Of a stretch of DNA of 64,000 nucleotides, positions 18,043-26,306 are shown piece after piece. The notes beneath the pieces are model-generated. The model was not told where the DNA came from, searched no databases, and saw only the letters and a list, made by a program, of their open reading frames with translations. How positions within the stretch are numbered: position 1 is the first letter of the stretch; every line of letters begins with the position of its first letter. The position numbers were made by a program, and so were the translations under genes. The DNA is from Modestobacter sp. DSM 44400 (GTDB taxonomy: Bacteria > Actinomycetota > Actinomycetes > Mycobacteriales > Geodermatophilaceae), in contig NZ_FNOZ01000009.1 in NCBI RefSeq assembly GCF_900107175.1, positions 1 through 64,000 of the forward strand, written 5' to 3'.

Positions 18043-18077
18043 CCGCCGACCTGCGAACGGGCCGACGGGCGCGCACA

Positions 18078-18093
18078 CTTGTCATGTGCCAAG
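18078..18093. promoter_or_regulatory. Palindromic operator-like element, copy 1
   Basis: CTTGTCATGTGCCAAG, a dyad with TTGNCA/TGNCAA half sites, ends 24 bases before the SDR start codon. With the next base it matches the element at 34523-34539 at 15 of 17 positions. The shape resembles CRP/FNR-type or other homodimer operators; the regulator is unknown. Confidence 0.5.
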
Positions 18094-18117
18094 CATCTGC
18101 ATCCGAAAGGCGAACAC

Positions 18118-19122
18118 ATGAGCCCACAGGTCGTCGTGGTGACCGGCGCCAGCGGCGGGATCGGGCGGGCGACCGCCGTCGCGTTCGCCAGGCGGGGTGA
18201 CAAGGTCGCCCTCCTCGCCCGCGGCGAGGTGGGGCTGTCCGCTGCGGCGGACGACGTCCGCGCGGCGGGGGGCACACCGCTCGTCGTGCCGGTCGACGTG
18301 GCCGACGCCGACGCCGTGGAGGCCGCCGCCGACCGGGTCGAGGTCGAACTCGGCCCGATCGACGTGTGGTGCAACGTGGCGTTCACCTCGGTTTTCGCGC
18401 GGTTCTCCGACATCAGTGCCGCCGAGTACGCCCGGGTCACGCAGGTTACCTATCTCGGCTTCGTGCACGGCACGATGGCCGCGCTGCGCCGGATGAAGCC
18501 GCGCGACCGCGGCGTGATCGTGCAGACCGGGTCGGCGCTGGCATACCGGGGCATCCCGCTGCAGAGCGTCTACTGCGGCGCCAAGCACGCCATCCTGGGC
18601 TTCACCGAGTCGCTGCTCACCGAGTTGAAGCACGACGGCAGCAACGTGCACGTGACGATGGTCAACATGCCCGGGGTCAACACCCCCCAGTTCGACTGGG
18701 TGCTCAACAAGCTCCCCAAGCGCCCGCAACCGGTGGCGCCCATCTACTCCCCCGAGTTCGTGGCCACCTCGATGGTGTGGGCCGCGGAGCACCCGGGGCG
18801 CCGCGCCTGGTGGGTCGGCATCCCCACCGTCTACACGATCCTGGGCAACAAGGTCGCCCCCGCCTTCCTCGACTGGTACCTGGCCCGGACCGGCATCTCC
18901 GGCCAGCAGACCAGCACCGACGCCGGTCCGGACGACCCGCAGAACCTGTGGGACCCGGCTGACGGCAAGGACGGGCACGACTTCGGCGCGGACGGACGCT
19001 TCAGCCAGGGGGCCTGGACCCGCGACCCGCAGGTCTGGGCCAGCCGGCACCACGGCACGCTGGCCGCCGTGGGAACCGCGGCGGTCGCCGGGGCGGCCAC
19101 GCTCCTGCGGCGGCGGCGATGA
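18118..19122 (+). CDS. SDR-family oxidoreductase
   Basis: 334 residues. The Rossmann fold has the cofactor glycine motif VVVVTGASGGIGRATAVAFA and an LLARG segment after strand 2. Further conserved parts are VPVDVADADAVEAAA and the catalytic Y-x3-K in VYCGAKHAILGFTESLL near residue 152. A C-terminal extension of about 80 residues ends in a hydrophobic helix and RRRR, so it may be membrane-associated. ATG 18118 is preferred to the upstream ATG 18079 because homology starts there. It overlaps the next gene by four bases. Long SDRs of this shape are common in actinobacterial stress clusters; substrate unknown. Confidence 0.85.
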   Translation: MSPQVVVVTGASGGIGRATAVAFARRGDKVALLARGEVGLSAAADDVRAAGGTPLVVPVDVADADAVEAAADRVEVELGPIDVWCNVAFTSVFARFSDISAAEYARVTQVTYLGFVHGTMAALRRMKPRDRGVIVQTGSALAYRGIPLQSVYCGAKHAILGFTESLLTELKHDGSNVHVTMVNMPGVNTPQFDWVLNKLPKRPQPVAPIYSPEFVATSMVWAAEHPGRRAWWVGIPTVYTILGNKVAPAFLDWYLARTGISGQQTSTDAGPDDPQNLWDPADGKDGHDFGADGRFSQGAWTRDPQVWASRHHGTLAAVGTAAVAGAATLLRRRR

Positions 19123-19487
19123 GCGGGTCGGGCAGGCGGACGGCGACCCGGACCCTCGCCGTCGTGCTGGGCGCGGCGAACCTGGCCCTGGTGGTCGCGC
19201 CGGGCGAGGTCGTGACCGCGGTGGCGTCCGGTCCGGTGCGACCACCCAGCTGGGTGGTACGACTGCTGGGCGCCCGCGTGGTCCTCCAGCAGCTGGTCGT
19301 CTTCACCGCACCGACCCGCCGACTGGTCCTGCTGGGGGTCGTCGTGGACGGCCTGCACGCCGCCAGCATGGTCGCTGCCGCCCTCCACTGGCCGCGGCAG
19401 CGCCGGGTGGCCACGGTCAGCGCCGTGTCCGCCACCGCGTCGGCCGTCCTGGGGCTGGCGACCGCTCCGGCTGCTTCGCGGACCTGA
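19119..19487 (+). CDS. Small membrane protein of unknown function
   Basis: 122 residues, start ATG 19119 overlapping the SDR stop by four bases (ATGA), so translationally coupled. Three to four hydrophobic stretches are visible: TLAVVLGAANLALVVAP, WVVRLLGARVVLQQLVVF, VLLGVVVDGLHAASMVAAAL and a C-terminal helix. GARVVLQQLVV and DGLHAASM resemble small DoxX/DUF4267-like membrane proteins found beside oxidoreductases, but I do not recognise a definite family. Confidence 0.7.
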   Translation: MSGSGRRTATRTLAVVLGAANLALVVAPGEVVTAVASGPVRPPSWVVRLLGARVVLQQLVVFTAPTRRLVLLGVVVDGLHAASMVAAALHWPRQRRVATVSAVSATASAVLGLATAPAASRT

Positions 19488-19500
19488 GGAGGAGAGCACC

Positions 19501-20427
19501 GTGCAGGCACCACCGTCGGGCAAGCAGTTCACCCTGGAGGTCGGGGACCAGAAGGTCATCGTCACCGAGGTCGGGGGCGGCCTGCGCAGCTATCGCGTCG
19601 GTGGCACGGAGGTGCTCGACGGGTTCGCTGCCGACGAGATGTGCACCGGTGCGCGGGGGCAGACCTTCGTGCCGTGGCCCAACCGGATCGAGGACGGCCG
19701 GTACGAGTTCGACGGCAACGAGCAGCAGTTGCCGCTCACCGAACCGGGGTCCTCCAACGCGATCCACGGGCTGACCCGCTGGGCCGACTGGCACCTGGTG
19801 CACGCGACCGGTATGAGCCTGCGGCTCGGTCACCACCTGGCGCCCCGGCCGGGCTATCCCTATGCACTGCGCTCGGACATCACCTACCGGCTGGGTGCGC
19901 ACGGCCTCAGCGTGGAGACCCGCAGCACCAACGTCGGGGACACCGACTGCCCGTACGCGACGGGCGCGCATCCCTACCTCAGCCCGGGCACCGGCACCAT
20001 CGACGGCCTGGAGGTCCAGTTGCCGGCCGACAGTTGGTATCCGACCGACGACCGCGGGATACCCATCGGGCGGGCGTCCGTCGAGGGCACCGACCACGAC
20101 CTGCGCACGCCGCGCCGGCTGGGCGACCTGAAGCTGGACACGGCGTTCACCGACCTGACCCGGGGCTCGGACGGTGGCGCCCGGCTGACCACCCGGCGCC
20201 CCGACGGGTGGACCACCACGCTGTGGGTGGACGGCGCCTACCCCTACCTCGAGCTCTTCACCGGCGACTCTCTTCCGCAGACCGACCAGCGCCGCCGCGG
20301 CCTGGGCGCCGAACCCATGACCGCCGCTCCCAACGCCTTCCGCACCGGCGACGGACTCGTCCGACTGGCGCCCGGGGAGACGCACACGGCCACCTGGGGG
20401 CTGCGACTGGAGCCGACGTGCACCTGA
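19501..20427 (+). CDS. Aldose 1-epimerase
   Basis: 308 residues with a GTG start at 19501, just after GAGGAGGAGAG. The galactose mutarotase fold shows GQTFVPWPNRIEDGRYEFDG, the active-site His in NAIHGLTRWADW, a second His in YATGAHPYLSPG, and the region YLELFTGDSLP. It interconverts alpha and beta anomers of aldoses. This matters here because glucose dehydrogenases use the beta anomer while alpha-glucoside hydrolysis may supply either form. It is one gene upstream of the PoxB-like gene and clearly belongs to the cluster. Confidence 0.9.
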   Translation: MQAPPSGKQFTLEVGDQKVIVTEVGGGLRSYRVGGTEVLDGFAADEMCTGARGQTFVPWPNRIEDGRYEFDGNEQQLPLTEPGSSNAIHGLTRWADWHLVHATGMSLRLGHHLAPRPGYPYALRSDITYRLGAHGLSVETRSTNVGDTDCPYATGAHPYLSPGTGTIDGLEVQLPADSWYPTDDRGIPIGRASVEGTDHDLRTPRRLGDLKLDTAFTDLTRGSDGGARLTTRRPDGWTTTLWVDGAYPYLELFTGDSLPQTDQRRRGLGAEPMTAAPNAFRTGDGLVRLAPGETHTATWGLRLEPTCT

Positions 20428-20449
20428 CACGAGCGGCCATCCGTGCAAC

Positions 20450-20467
20450 AGTTGGTCTACGACAACT
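20450..20467. promoter_or_regulatory. Palindromic element upstream of the PoxB-like gene
   Basis: AGTTGGTCTACGACAACT, with five-base arms AGTTG/CAACT and a TTG-N8-CAA core, ends 14 bases before the start codon and just ahead of the GGGGAGG ribosome site. Looser match to the dyads at 18078 and 34522. Confidence 0.4.
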
Positions 20468-20481
20468 AAGGGGAGGTCCTC

Positions 20482-22278
20482 ATGGCCCAGACCGTCGCTG
20501 ACGTGATCCTCGAGCGGCTCCGCGCGTGGGACGTACCGCAGGTGTTCGGCTTTCCCGGCGATGGCATCAACGGCCTGCTCGCCGCGTGGGGACGGGCAGA
20601 GGACAAGCCGCAGTTCGTCCAGGCCCGGCACGAGGAGATGGCCGCCTTCGAGGCCGTCGGGTACGCCAAGTACAGCGGGAAGGTCGGCTTCTGTGCGGCG
20701 ACCAGCGGCCCGGGCGCGGTGCACCTGCTGAACGGTCTCTACGACGCCAAGCTGGACCACGTCCCCGTCGTAGCGATCGTGGGTCAGACGGCGCGCTCGG
20801 CCATGGGTGGCTCCTATCAGCAGGAGATCGACCTGATAAGCCTGTTCAAGGACGTCTGCAGCGACTACGTGCAGATGTGCACGGTGCCCGACCAGCTGCC
20901 GAACCTGATCGACCGGGCCATCCGGATCGCGATCAGCGCCTCGGCCCCGACCTGCCTGATCTTCCCCTCCGACGTGCTCGAGTTGGAGTACACGCCGCCG
21001 GGTCACGCGTTCAAGCAGGTGCCCTCCAGCCTGGGGCTCGCCCGCCCGGTCGTGCAGCCCGACGACCAGGCGATCCGGGGCGCGGCCGAGATTCTCAACG
21101 CCGGCGGCAAGGTGGCGATGCTCGTGGGCCAGGGCGCCCGGGGCTGCGCCGCGGAGCTGACCCAGGTCGCCGACCTGCTGGGCGCGGGCGCTGCCAAGGC
21201 CCTGCTCGGCAAGGACGTGCTCCCCGACACCCTGCCCTGGGTGACCGGGTCGATCGGGCTGCTCGGCACCACGGCCAGCTACAAGCTGATGATGGACTGC
21301 GACACCCTGCTGACGGTCGGCTCAAACTTTCCCTACACCCAGTTCTATCCGCCGCTGGACCAGGCGCGGGCCGTGCAGATCGACCACTCCGGTGCGTGGA
21401 TCGGCATGCGCTACCCCTACGAGCTCAACCTGGTCGGCGACGCCAAGGCCACGTTGCAGGCGCTGATCCCGCTGCTGCAGCGGAAGTCCGACCGCAGCTG
21501 GCGCGAGCAGGTCGAGTCGAACGTCACCGACTGGTGGCAGACCGCCCAACGGCGGGCGATGACCGACGCCGACCCGATCAACCCGATGCGGGTGGTGCAC
21601 GAGCTCTCCGAGCGGCTGCCCAGCAACGCCATCGTCTCCAGTGACTCCGGCAGCGCCGCCAACTGGTACGCCCGGCACCTCAAGATGCGCGAAGGGGTGC
21701 TCGGTTCGTTGTCCGGGAACCTGGCCACGATGGGCCCCGGCGTGCCGTACGCGATCGGGGCCAAGTGGGCGCATCCGGACCGGCCCGCGATCGCCCTGGT
21801 CGGTGACGGGGCCATGCAGATGAACGGCCTGGCCGAGCACATCACCATCGCGAAGTACTACCGGCAGTGGGCCGATCCCCGGCTGATCGTCGCCGTTCTG
21901 CACAACGACGACCTCAACCAGGTGACCTGGGAGATGCGGGCGATGGCCGGCTCCCCCAAGTTCACGGAGTCCCAGAGCCTGCCCGACGTGGACTACGCCG
22001 CGTTCGCCCGGTCGCTGGGTCTGCAGGGCATCAACGTCGACACCGCCGACGGGGTCGGGCCGGCCTGGGAAGCCGCACTGGCCGCCGACCGCCCGACGCT
22101 GCTGGACATCCGCACCGACCCGGACGTCCCGCCGATTCCCCCGCACGCGACGTTCGCCGAGGTGAAGTCGGTGGCCTCGGCAGTCCTGCACGGCGACGAG
22201 GACTCGGCCGGGTTCATCAAGCAGGGCATCAAGCAGAAGGTGCAGCAGTACCTGCCCGGCACTAAGGACGGCGACTGA
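20482..22278 (+). CDS. Thiamine-diphosphate enzyme, pyruvate oxidase (PoxB)-like
   Basis: 598 residues with the three domains of the acetolactate synthase/pyruvate oxidase family. The N-terminal Pyr domain has the cofactor-activating Glu in QARHEEMAAFEAVGYAK (Glu51/52) and ATSGPGAVHLLNGLYDAK. The central domain follows, and the C-terminal PP domain has the ThDP/Mg motif VGDGAMQMNGLAEH. The pattern is closest to quinone-dependent pyruvate dehydrogenases and their uncharacterised relatives, which turn 2-oxo acids into the acid plus CO2. In this sugar cluster the substrate could be pyruvate or another 2-oxo acid. The C-terminal helix KQGIKQKVQQYL could bind membrane, as PoxB's tail does. The next start follows one base after its stop. 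Confidence 0.83.
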   Translation: MAQTVADVILERLRAWDVPQVFGFPGDGINGLLAAWGRAEDKPQFVQARHEEMAAFEAVGYAKYSGKVGFCAATSGPGAVHLLNGLYDAKLDHVPVVAIVGQTARSAMGGSYQQEIDLISLFKDVCSDYVQMCTVPDQLPNLIDRAIRIAISASAPTCLIFPSDVLELEYTPPGHAFKQVPSSLGLARPVVQPDDQAIRGAAEILNAGGKVAMLVGQGARGCAAELTQVADLLGAGAAKALLGKDVLPDTLPWVTGSIGLLGTTASYKLMMDCDTLLTVGSNFPYTQFYPPLDQARAVQIDHSGAWIGMRYPYELNLVGDAKATLQALIPLLQRKSDRSWREQVESNVTDWWQTAQRRAMTDADPINPMRVVHELSERLPSNAIVSSDSGSAANWYARHLKMREGVLGSLSGNLATMGPGVPYAIGAKWAHPDRPAIALVGDGAMQMNGLAEHITIAKYYRQWADPRLIVAVLHNDDLNQVTWEMRAMAGSPKFTESQSLPDVDYAAFARSLGLQGINVDTADGVGPAWEAALAADRPTLLDIRTDPDVPPIPPHATFAEVKSVASAVLHGDEDSAGFIKQGIKQKVQQYLPGTKDGD

Positions 22279-22279
22279 C

Positions 22280-22759
22280 GTGCGACCCCCGATGTTTCTC
22301 ACCCGGACACCGCCGGCACAGTCGGACCACCTGCTGGACCGCATACTCCGCGACGTCCGCACCGGGCGGTTCGAGCAGAGCCTGGCCGCGCTCACCGCGG
22401 TCGGCGCAGCGATCACCGCCGCGGAGATCTACACCGAGCACGACTCCGCCAGCTTCGGCAACAAGATGATGTGGTGGCCGATCGCCATCCTGCCGACCGC
22501 GATCCCGGCCGGCATCGCCGCGGTGTTCTCCAAGCGGGCCGCCAAGACGGTGCTGCCGCTCAGCTCGGCGGCGATCGTGGCGAACGGTCTGCAGGGCACC
22601 TACCTACACGCGCGCGGAATCGCCCAGAAGCCCGGGGGGTGGTCCATGGCCGCCTACAACATGGAGATGGGGCCGCCGCTGTTCGCGCCGCTGCTCGCCA
22701 GCCTCGTCGGCGGCATGGGGCTGCTGGCTGCGGTGCTCCGCCGGGAGGACAAGGCATGA
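22280..22759 (+). CDS. Small membrane protein in the sugar-oxidation operon
   Basis: 159 residues; GTG 22280 lies one base after the previous stop (ATG 22292 is possible). Four hydrophobic segments can be seen: LAALTAVGAAITAAEIYTEH, WWPIAILPTAIPAGIAAVF, VLPLSSAAIVANGLQGTYLH and a C-terminal LLASLVGGMGLLAAVL. The middle carries charged and His residues (TEHD, LHARG). I do not recognise a named family. Its place between a PoxB-like flavoprotein and the dehydrogenase subunits suggests a membrane anchor or electron-transfer partner, which is inference only. Confidence 0.75.
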   Translation: MRPPMFLTRTPPAQSDHLLDRILRDVRTGRFEQSLAALTAVGAAITAAEIYTEHDSASFGNKMMWWPIAILPTAIPAGIAAVFSKRAAKTVLPLSSAAIVANGLQGTYLHARGIAQKPGGWSMAAYNMEMGPPLFAPLLASLVGGMGLLAAVLRREDKA

Positions 22760-22783
22760 TCCGCCGGGAGGGACAAGGCATGA
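22737..22783 (+). repeat. 23/24-base tandem duplication at a gene junction
   Basis: TCCGCCGGGAGG-ACAAGGCATGA (22737-22759) is followed directly by TCCGCCGGGAGGG-ACAAGGCATGA (22760-22783), differing by one G. The duplication copies the end of the membrane-protein gene and creates a second GGGAGGG-ATG. The new ATG (22780) opens a five-codon frame whose TGA overlaps the next gene's ATG at 22797. Confidence 0.85.
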
Positions 22784-22796
22784 GGGGACAGGCCTG

Positions 22797-23513
22797 ATGC
22801 CCTACCGCGCACCCAATCAACGGGCCGTCACACCGCAGGGGCGCGGCCGGTTCCCCGGCTTCGACGTCCTGGAAGAGGTGCACCGCTGGGACGACGTCAC
22901 CGCCGGCGTCGTGCTGGCCCGACTGGCCCCCACCACCGACCTGTCGTTCTTCAGCCTGGCGGAGGACGGCGCCGCCACCGCGCTGACGGACCTGCTGTTC
23001 GCCCAGGACGACGAACCACGGGTGCCCGTGGTGGCCATGATCGACGCGCGCCTGGCCGCCGGAGAGACCGACGGCTGGCACTACGACGACATGCCCCAGG
23101 ACGCCGAGGCGTGGCGACAGACCCTCGCCGCCCTGGACGCCGACGCCCAGGACGTCGCCGGAACGGCGTTCGCCCGACTGGAGCACGGGAACCGCGCGGC
23201 GATCGTCCAGCGGGTCCAGGACCTGGGCGCCGACGCGCAGCAGTGGCGGGGCCTGCCGGCGCACCGCGTCTGGAGCCTGTGGACCCGCTACGGGTGTGCC
23301 GCCTTCTACTCCCATCCCTGGGCGTGGAACGAGATGGGGTTCCCGGGCCCGGCCTATCCGCGCGGCTATAAGAACCTCGGGATCGACTCCCGGGAGCCCT
23401 TCGAGGTGGCCGACGCGGACGGCACCGACCCGGTTACCTCCACCCGCACGGTCGAGCAGTTCCGGACGGCGCGCAGTCGCCTCCTGGATTCCCGGCTGGA
23501 GGGCGGGTCGTGA
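22797..23513 (+). CDS. Gluconate 2-dehydrogenase subunit 3-like protein
   Basis: 238 residues. The C-terminal half carries the family signature: WTRYGCAAFYSHPWAWNEMG and FPGPAYPRGYKNLGIDSREP. This subunit accompanies the GMC flavoprotein of membrane-bound gluconate/aldose dehydrogenases. Known members often have a Tat signal peptide; none is visible here (N-terminus MPYRAPNQRAV), so this complex is probably cytoplasmic or carried by a partner. It overlaps the GMC gene by four bases (GTGA), supporting a one-to-one complex. No cytochrome c subunit gene follows, unlike the classical three-subunit operon. Confidence 0.83.
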   Translation: MPYRAPNQRAVTPQGRGRFPGFDVLEEVHRWDDVTAGVVLARLAPTTDLSFFSLAEDGAATALTDLLFAQDDEPRVPVVAMIDARLAAGETDGWHYDDMPQDAEAWRQTLAALDADAQDVAGTAFARLEHGNRAAIVQRVQDLGADAQQWRGLPAHRVWSLWTRYGCAAFYSHPWAWNEMGFPGPAYPRGYKNLGIDSREPFEVADADGTDPVTSTRTVEQFRTARSRLLDSRLEGGS

Positions 23514-25180
23514 GGGGCACGGACGACTCGGCCATCCGCAGTCGCAACGAGTCGGCGTGGCTGCTGCCCAACGACGGCTCCCGCACCGACCACCGGCTGC
23601 GCGCGGACATGCGCCGCTACGACCTCGACGAGGAGGTCGACCTGGTGGTCGTCGGGGCCGGTGCCGGTGGCAGCGTGCTCACCCAGCGGCTGGCCCGAGC
23701 GGGCTGGAAGGTCGTGTGCCTGGACGCCGGCCCCTTCTGGGACCCCGACGCCGACTGGGTCAGCGACGAGCGCGGCTCGCACACCCTGTACTGGACCGAA
23801 CCCCGCCAGATCGGTGGTGCCGATCCGGTGCCCCTGGGCTCCAACAACTCCGGTCGCGGCGTCGGCGGGTCGATGGTGCACTTCGCCGGCTACGTCCCGC
23901 GGTTCCACCCCTCGGACTTCCGCACCCGGACGACGGATGGGGTGGGGGCCGACTGGCCGATCGACTATGCCGACCTGCGGCCCTACTACGAGCAGATCGA
24001 GCAGGAGCTGCCGGTCGCCGGTCAGCACTGGCCGTGGGGCGACCCGCACGACTACCCGCATCACGCCCACCCGGTGAGCGGCAACGGCGACATTTTCCTG
24101 CGCGGGGCTGCCGCGGCCGGGATCGAGGCCCGGGTCGGCCCCGTCGCCATTCCGAACGGACGCTTCGGTAACCGGCCGCACTGCATCTACCGCGGCTTCT
24201 GCCTGCAGGGCTGCAAGGTCAACGCCAAGGCCAGCCCGCTGATCACCCACGTGCCCGACGCCCTGGCGCACGGCGCGGAGATCCGGTCCTCCAGCCACGT
24301 GTCCCGGGTCCTGGTCGACGACACCACCGGGCGGGCCACCGGGGTGACCTACCTGCACGGCGGGCTGGAGTACCGGCAGCGGGCGCGGATGGTCGCCGTC
24401 GCCGGGTACAGCATCGAGACGCCGCGGTTGCTGCTGCTGTCGGCGAGCACGCGCTTCCCCGACGGGCTGGCCAACGACTTCGACCAGGTCGGCCGCTACC
24501 TGATGGTGCAGGGGGCACCGCAGACGGCCGGCCGTTTCGAGTCCGAGATCCGGATGTACAAGGGTCCACCCCCGGAGGTCAGCAGCGAGCAGTTCTACGA
24601 GACCGATCCCACCAAGCCGTACAAGCGCGGCTGGTCGATCCAGACCGTCAGCCCGCTGCCGATCACCTGGTCGGAGCACGTGACCGCACAGGGGCACTGG
24701 GGCTCGGTGCTGCGGGAGTACATGCGCGACTACGTGCACTGGTCGACTCTGGGCGCGCTGTGCGAGTTCCTGCCGCACGCCGACAACCGCGTCACCCTGG
24801 CCGACGAGCAGGACCGGCACGGCCTGCCGGTGGCGCACTTCTCCTACAGCAAGGGCGACAACGACAAGGCGCTCATGCAGGCCGCCCAGAAGTCGATGGA
24901 GGCGATCCTGCACGCGGCCGGGGCGAGTGAGGTGATGACCGTGCAGCGGTACGCGCACCTGGTGGGCGGTGCCCGGATGGCCGCGCGCCCCGAGGACGGC
25001 GTCGTGGACGCGGACCTGCGGACCTTTGCCGTTCCGAATCTGTACATCACCGACGGCAGCGTGCTGCCGACCCAGGGATCGGCCAACCCGGCGTTGACGA
25101 TCATGTCGCTCGCCGCACGGGCCGCCGACCGGCTCGCCGCCGGCGCCCGGTCCGGGCTGACCGAGGGAGCCCGGCGATGA
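23510..25180 (+). CDS. GMC-family FAD oxidoreductase (gluconate/aldose dehydrogenase large subunit-like)
   Basis: 556 residues. The FAD-binding motif is near residue 47 (LVVVGAGAGGSVLTQRLA), followed by VGGSMVHFAGYVPRFHP. A Cys-containing stretch reads YRGFCLQGCKVNAKASP, and the C-terminal GMC block reads YITDGSVLPTQGSANPALT preceded by AHLVGGARM. This matches the large subunit of gluconate 2-dehydrogenase-type enzymes, which oxidise sugar acids or sugars and pass electrons to a quinone or cytochrome. The GTG start overlaps the small subunit gene, and its stop overlaps the enolase-superfamily gene. No signal peptide is visible. Confidence 0.87.
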   Translation: MRGTDDSAIRSRNESAWLLPNDGSRTDHRLRADMRRYDLDEEVDLVVVGAGAGGSVLTQRLARAGWKVVCLDAGPFWDPDADWVSDERGSHTLYWTEPRQIGGADPVPLGSNNSGRGVGGSMVHFAGYVPRFHPSDFRTRTTDGVGADWPIDYADLRPYYEQIEQELPVAGQHWPWGDPHDYPHHAHPVSGNGDIFLRGAAAAGIEARVGPVAIPNGRFGNRPHCIYRGFCLQGCKVNAKASPLITHVPDALAHGAEIRSSSHVSRVLVDDTTGRATGVTYLHGGLEYRQRARMVAVAGYSIETPRLLLLSASTRFPDGLANDFDQVGRYLMVQGAPQTAGRFESEIRMYKGPPPEVSSEQFYETDPTKPYKRGWSIQTVSPLPITWSEHVTAQGHWGSVLREYMRDYVHWSTLGALCEFLPHADNRVTLADEQDRHGLPVAHFSYSKGDNDKALMQAAQKSMEAILHAAGASEVMTVQRYAHLVGGARMAARPEDGVVDADLRTFAVPNLYITDGSVLPTQGSANPALTIMSLAARAADRLAAGARSGLTEGARR

Positions 25181-26277
25181 ACCGACCGGAACCGACGGTG
25201 ACCGACGTCCGGACGGCGGTGTACCGCTTCCCCACTCCCGTCGAGGAGGGCGACGGGACGCTCACCTGGAACGCGACCACCGCCGTGACCGTCGAGGTGG
25301 ACGCCGGCGACTGCACCGGTCTCGGCTGGACCTACAGCTCACCGGCGGCAGCCGAGGTCGTTGGGCAGCACCTGGCCGGGGTCGTAACGGGGCGCGCCGC
25401 CCTCGATGTGCCGGGCGCGTGGTCGGCGATGCACCGCGCCGGTCGCAACCTCGGCACCCGCGGGCTGTTCGCCCAGGCGCTGAGCGCCGTGGACATAGCA
25501 CTGTGGGACCTCAAGGCCCGGCTGCTGGGCGTGCCGTTGGTGGACCTGTTCGGAAAGGTCCGCGACAGCGTGCCCGTATACGGCTCCGGCGGGTTCACCA
25601 CGCTGTCCGACGAGGAACTCGAGCAGCAGGTCGCCGGCTGGCGCGCGGCCGGGTGCACCGCGATGAAGATCAAGATCGGCGAGTCCTGGGGCACCCGGCT
25701 CGGCCGGGACCTGACCCGGGTGCGGCAGCTGCGGGAGCTCGCCGGTGACGGCGTGGACCTGATGGTCGACGCCAACGGCGGGTACTCCATCGGCCAGGCA
25801 CGCCGGGTCGGAGCAGTCCTGGACGAGCTCGGCGTGGTTTGGTTCGAGGAGCCCGTGTCCAGCGACGACCTGCCCGGCCTCGCCCTGCTGCGCGGCGTCC
25901 TCGACTGTGACATCGCTGCCGGGGAGTACCTGAGCGACGTCGTGGAGTCGGCCCGGATGCTGCCGTCGGTCGACTGCCTGCAACTCGACGTGACCCGGTG
26001 CGGCGGCTACACCGGCTGGTTGCGGTGCGCCGACCTGGCCCCGGCCGCCGGGTTGCAGGTCTCCGGGCACTGCGCGCCGTCCCTGCACGCACCGGTCGCC
26101 GCCGCGCTGCCCTGGCTGCGCCACGTCGAGTGGTTCGTCGACCACGCCCGACTCGAACCAAAGCTGGTCGAGGGGGCACCGGAGGTGTCCGACGGTGCGC
26201 TGCACCTGACGGACCGACCCGGTCACGGCATGACCCTGCGCCCGGACGCATCCCGATGGCAGGTGGCGGGCCGATGA
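25177..26277 (+). CDS. Enolase-superfamily sugar-acid dehydratase-like (mandelate racemase family)
   Basis: 366 residues; ATG 25177 overlaps the GMC stop by four bases. All catalytic parts of the mandelate racemase branch are visible: the K-x-K pair Lys164/Lys166 in TAMKIKIG, metal ligands Asp198 (MVDANGG), Glu224 (WFEEPV) and Glu250 (AAGEYL), and His298 in SGHCAPSLHAP. Such enzymes abstract a proton alpha to a carboxylate and often dehydrate aldonic acids such as gluconate to 2-keto-3-deoxy acids. With the dehydrogenases upstream, a sugar-acid dehydratase role is likely, but the exact acid is unknown. Last gene of the cluster. Confidence 0.86.
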   Translation: MNRPEPTVTDVRTAVYRFPTPVEEGDGTLTWNATTAVTVEVDAGDCTGLGWTYSSPAAAEVVGQHLAGVVTGRAALDVPGAWSAMHRAGRNLGTRGLFAQALSAVDIALWDLKARLLGVPLVDLFGKVRDSVPVYGSGGFTTLSDEELEQQVAGWRAAGCTAMKIKIGESWGTRLGRDLTRVRQLRELAGDGVDLMVDANGGYSIGQARRVGAVLDELGVVWFEEPVSSDDLPGLALLRGVLDCDIAAGEYLSDVVESARMLPSVDCLQLDVTRCGGYTGWLRCADLAPAAGLQVSGHCAPSLHAPVAAALPWLRHVEWFVDHARLEPKLVEGAPEVSDGALHLTDRPGHGMTLRPDASRWQVAGR

Positions 26278-26306
26278 GCCCGACTACCGCCCACCGTTTT
26301 CCTCGA

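Noticed and set aside
18079-18092. The dyad as a simple -35 promoter box (TTGTCA)
   Set aside because: No -10 hexamer stands 16-18 bases downstream at either strong copy, and the full 17-base similarity with dyad symmetry is better explained by an operator.
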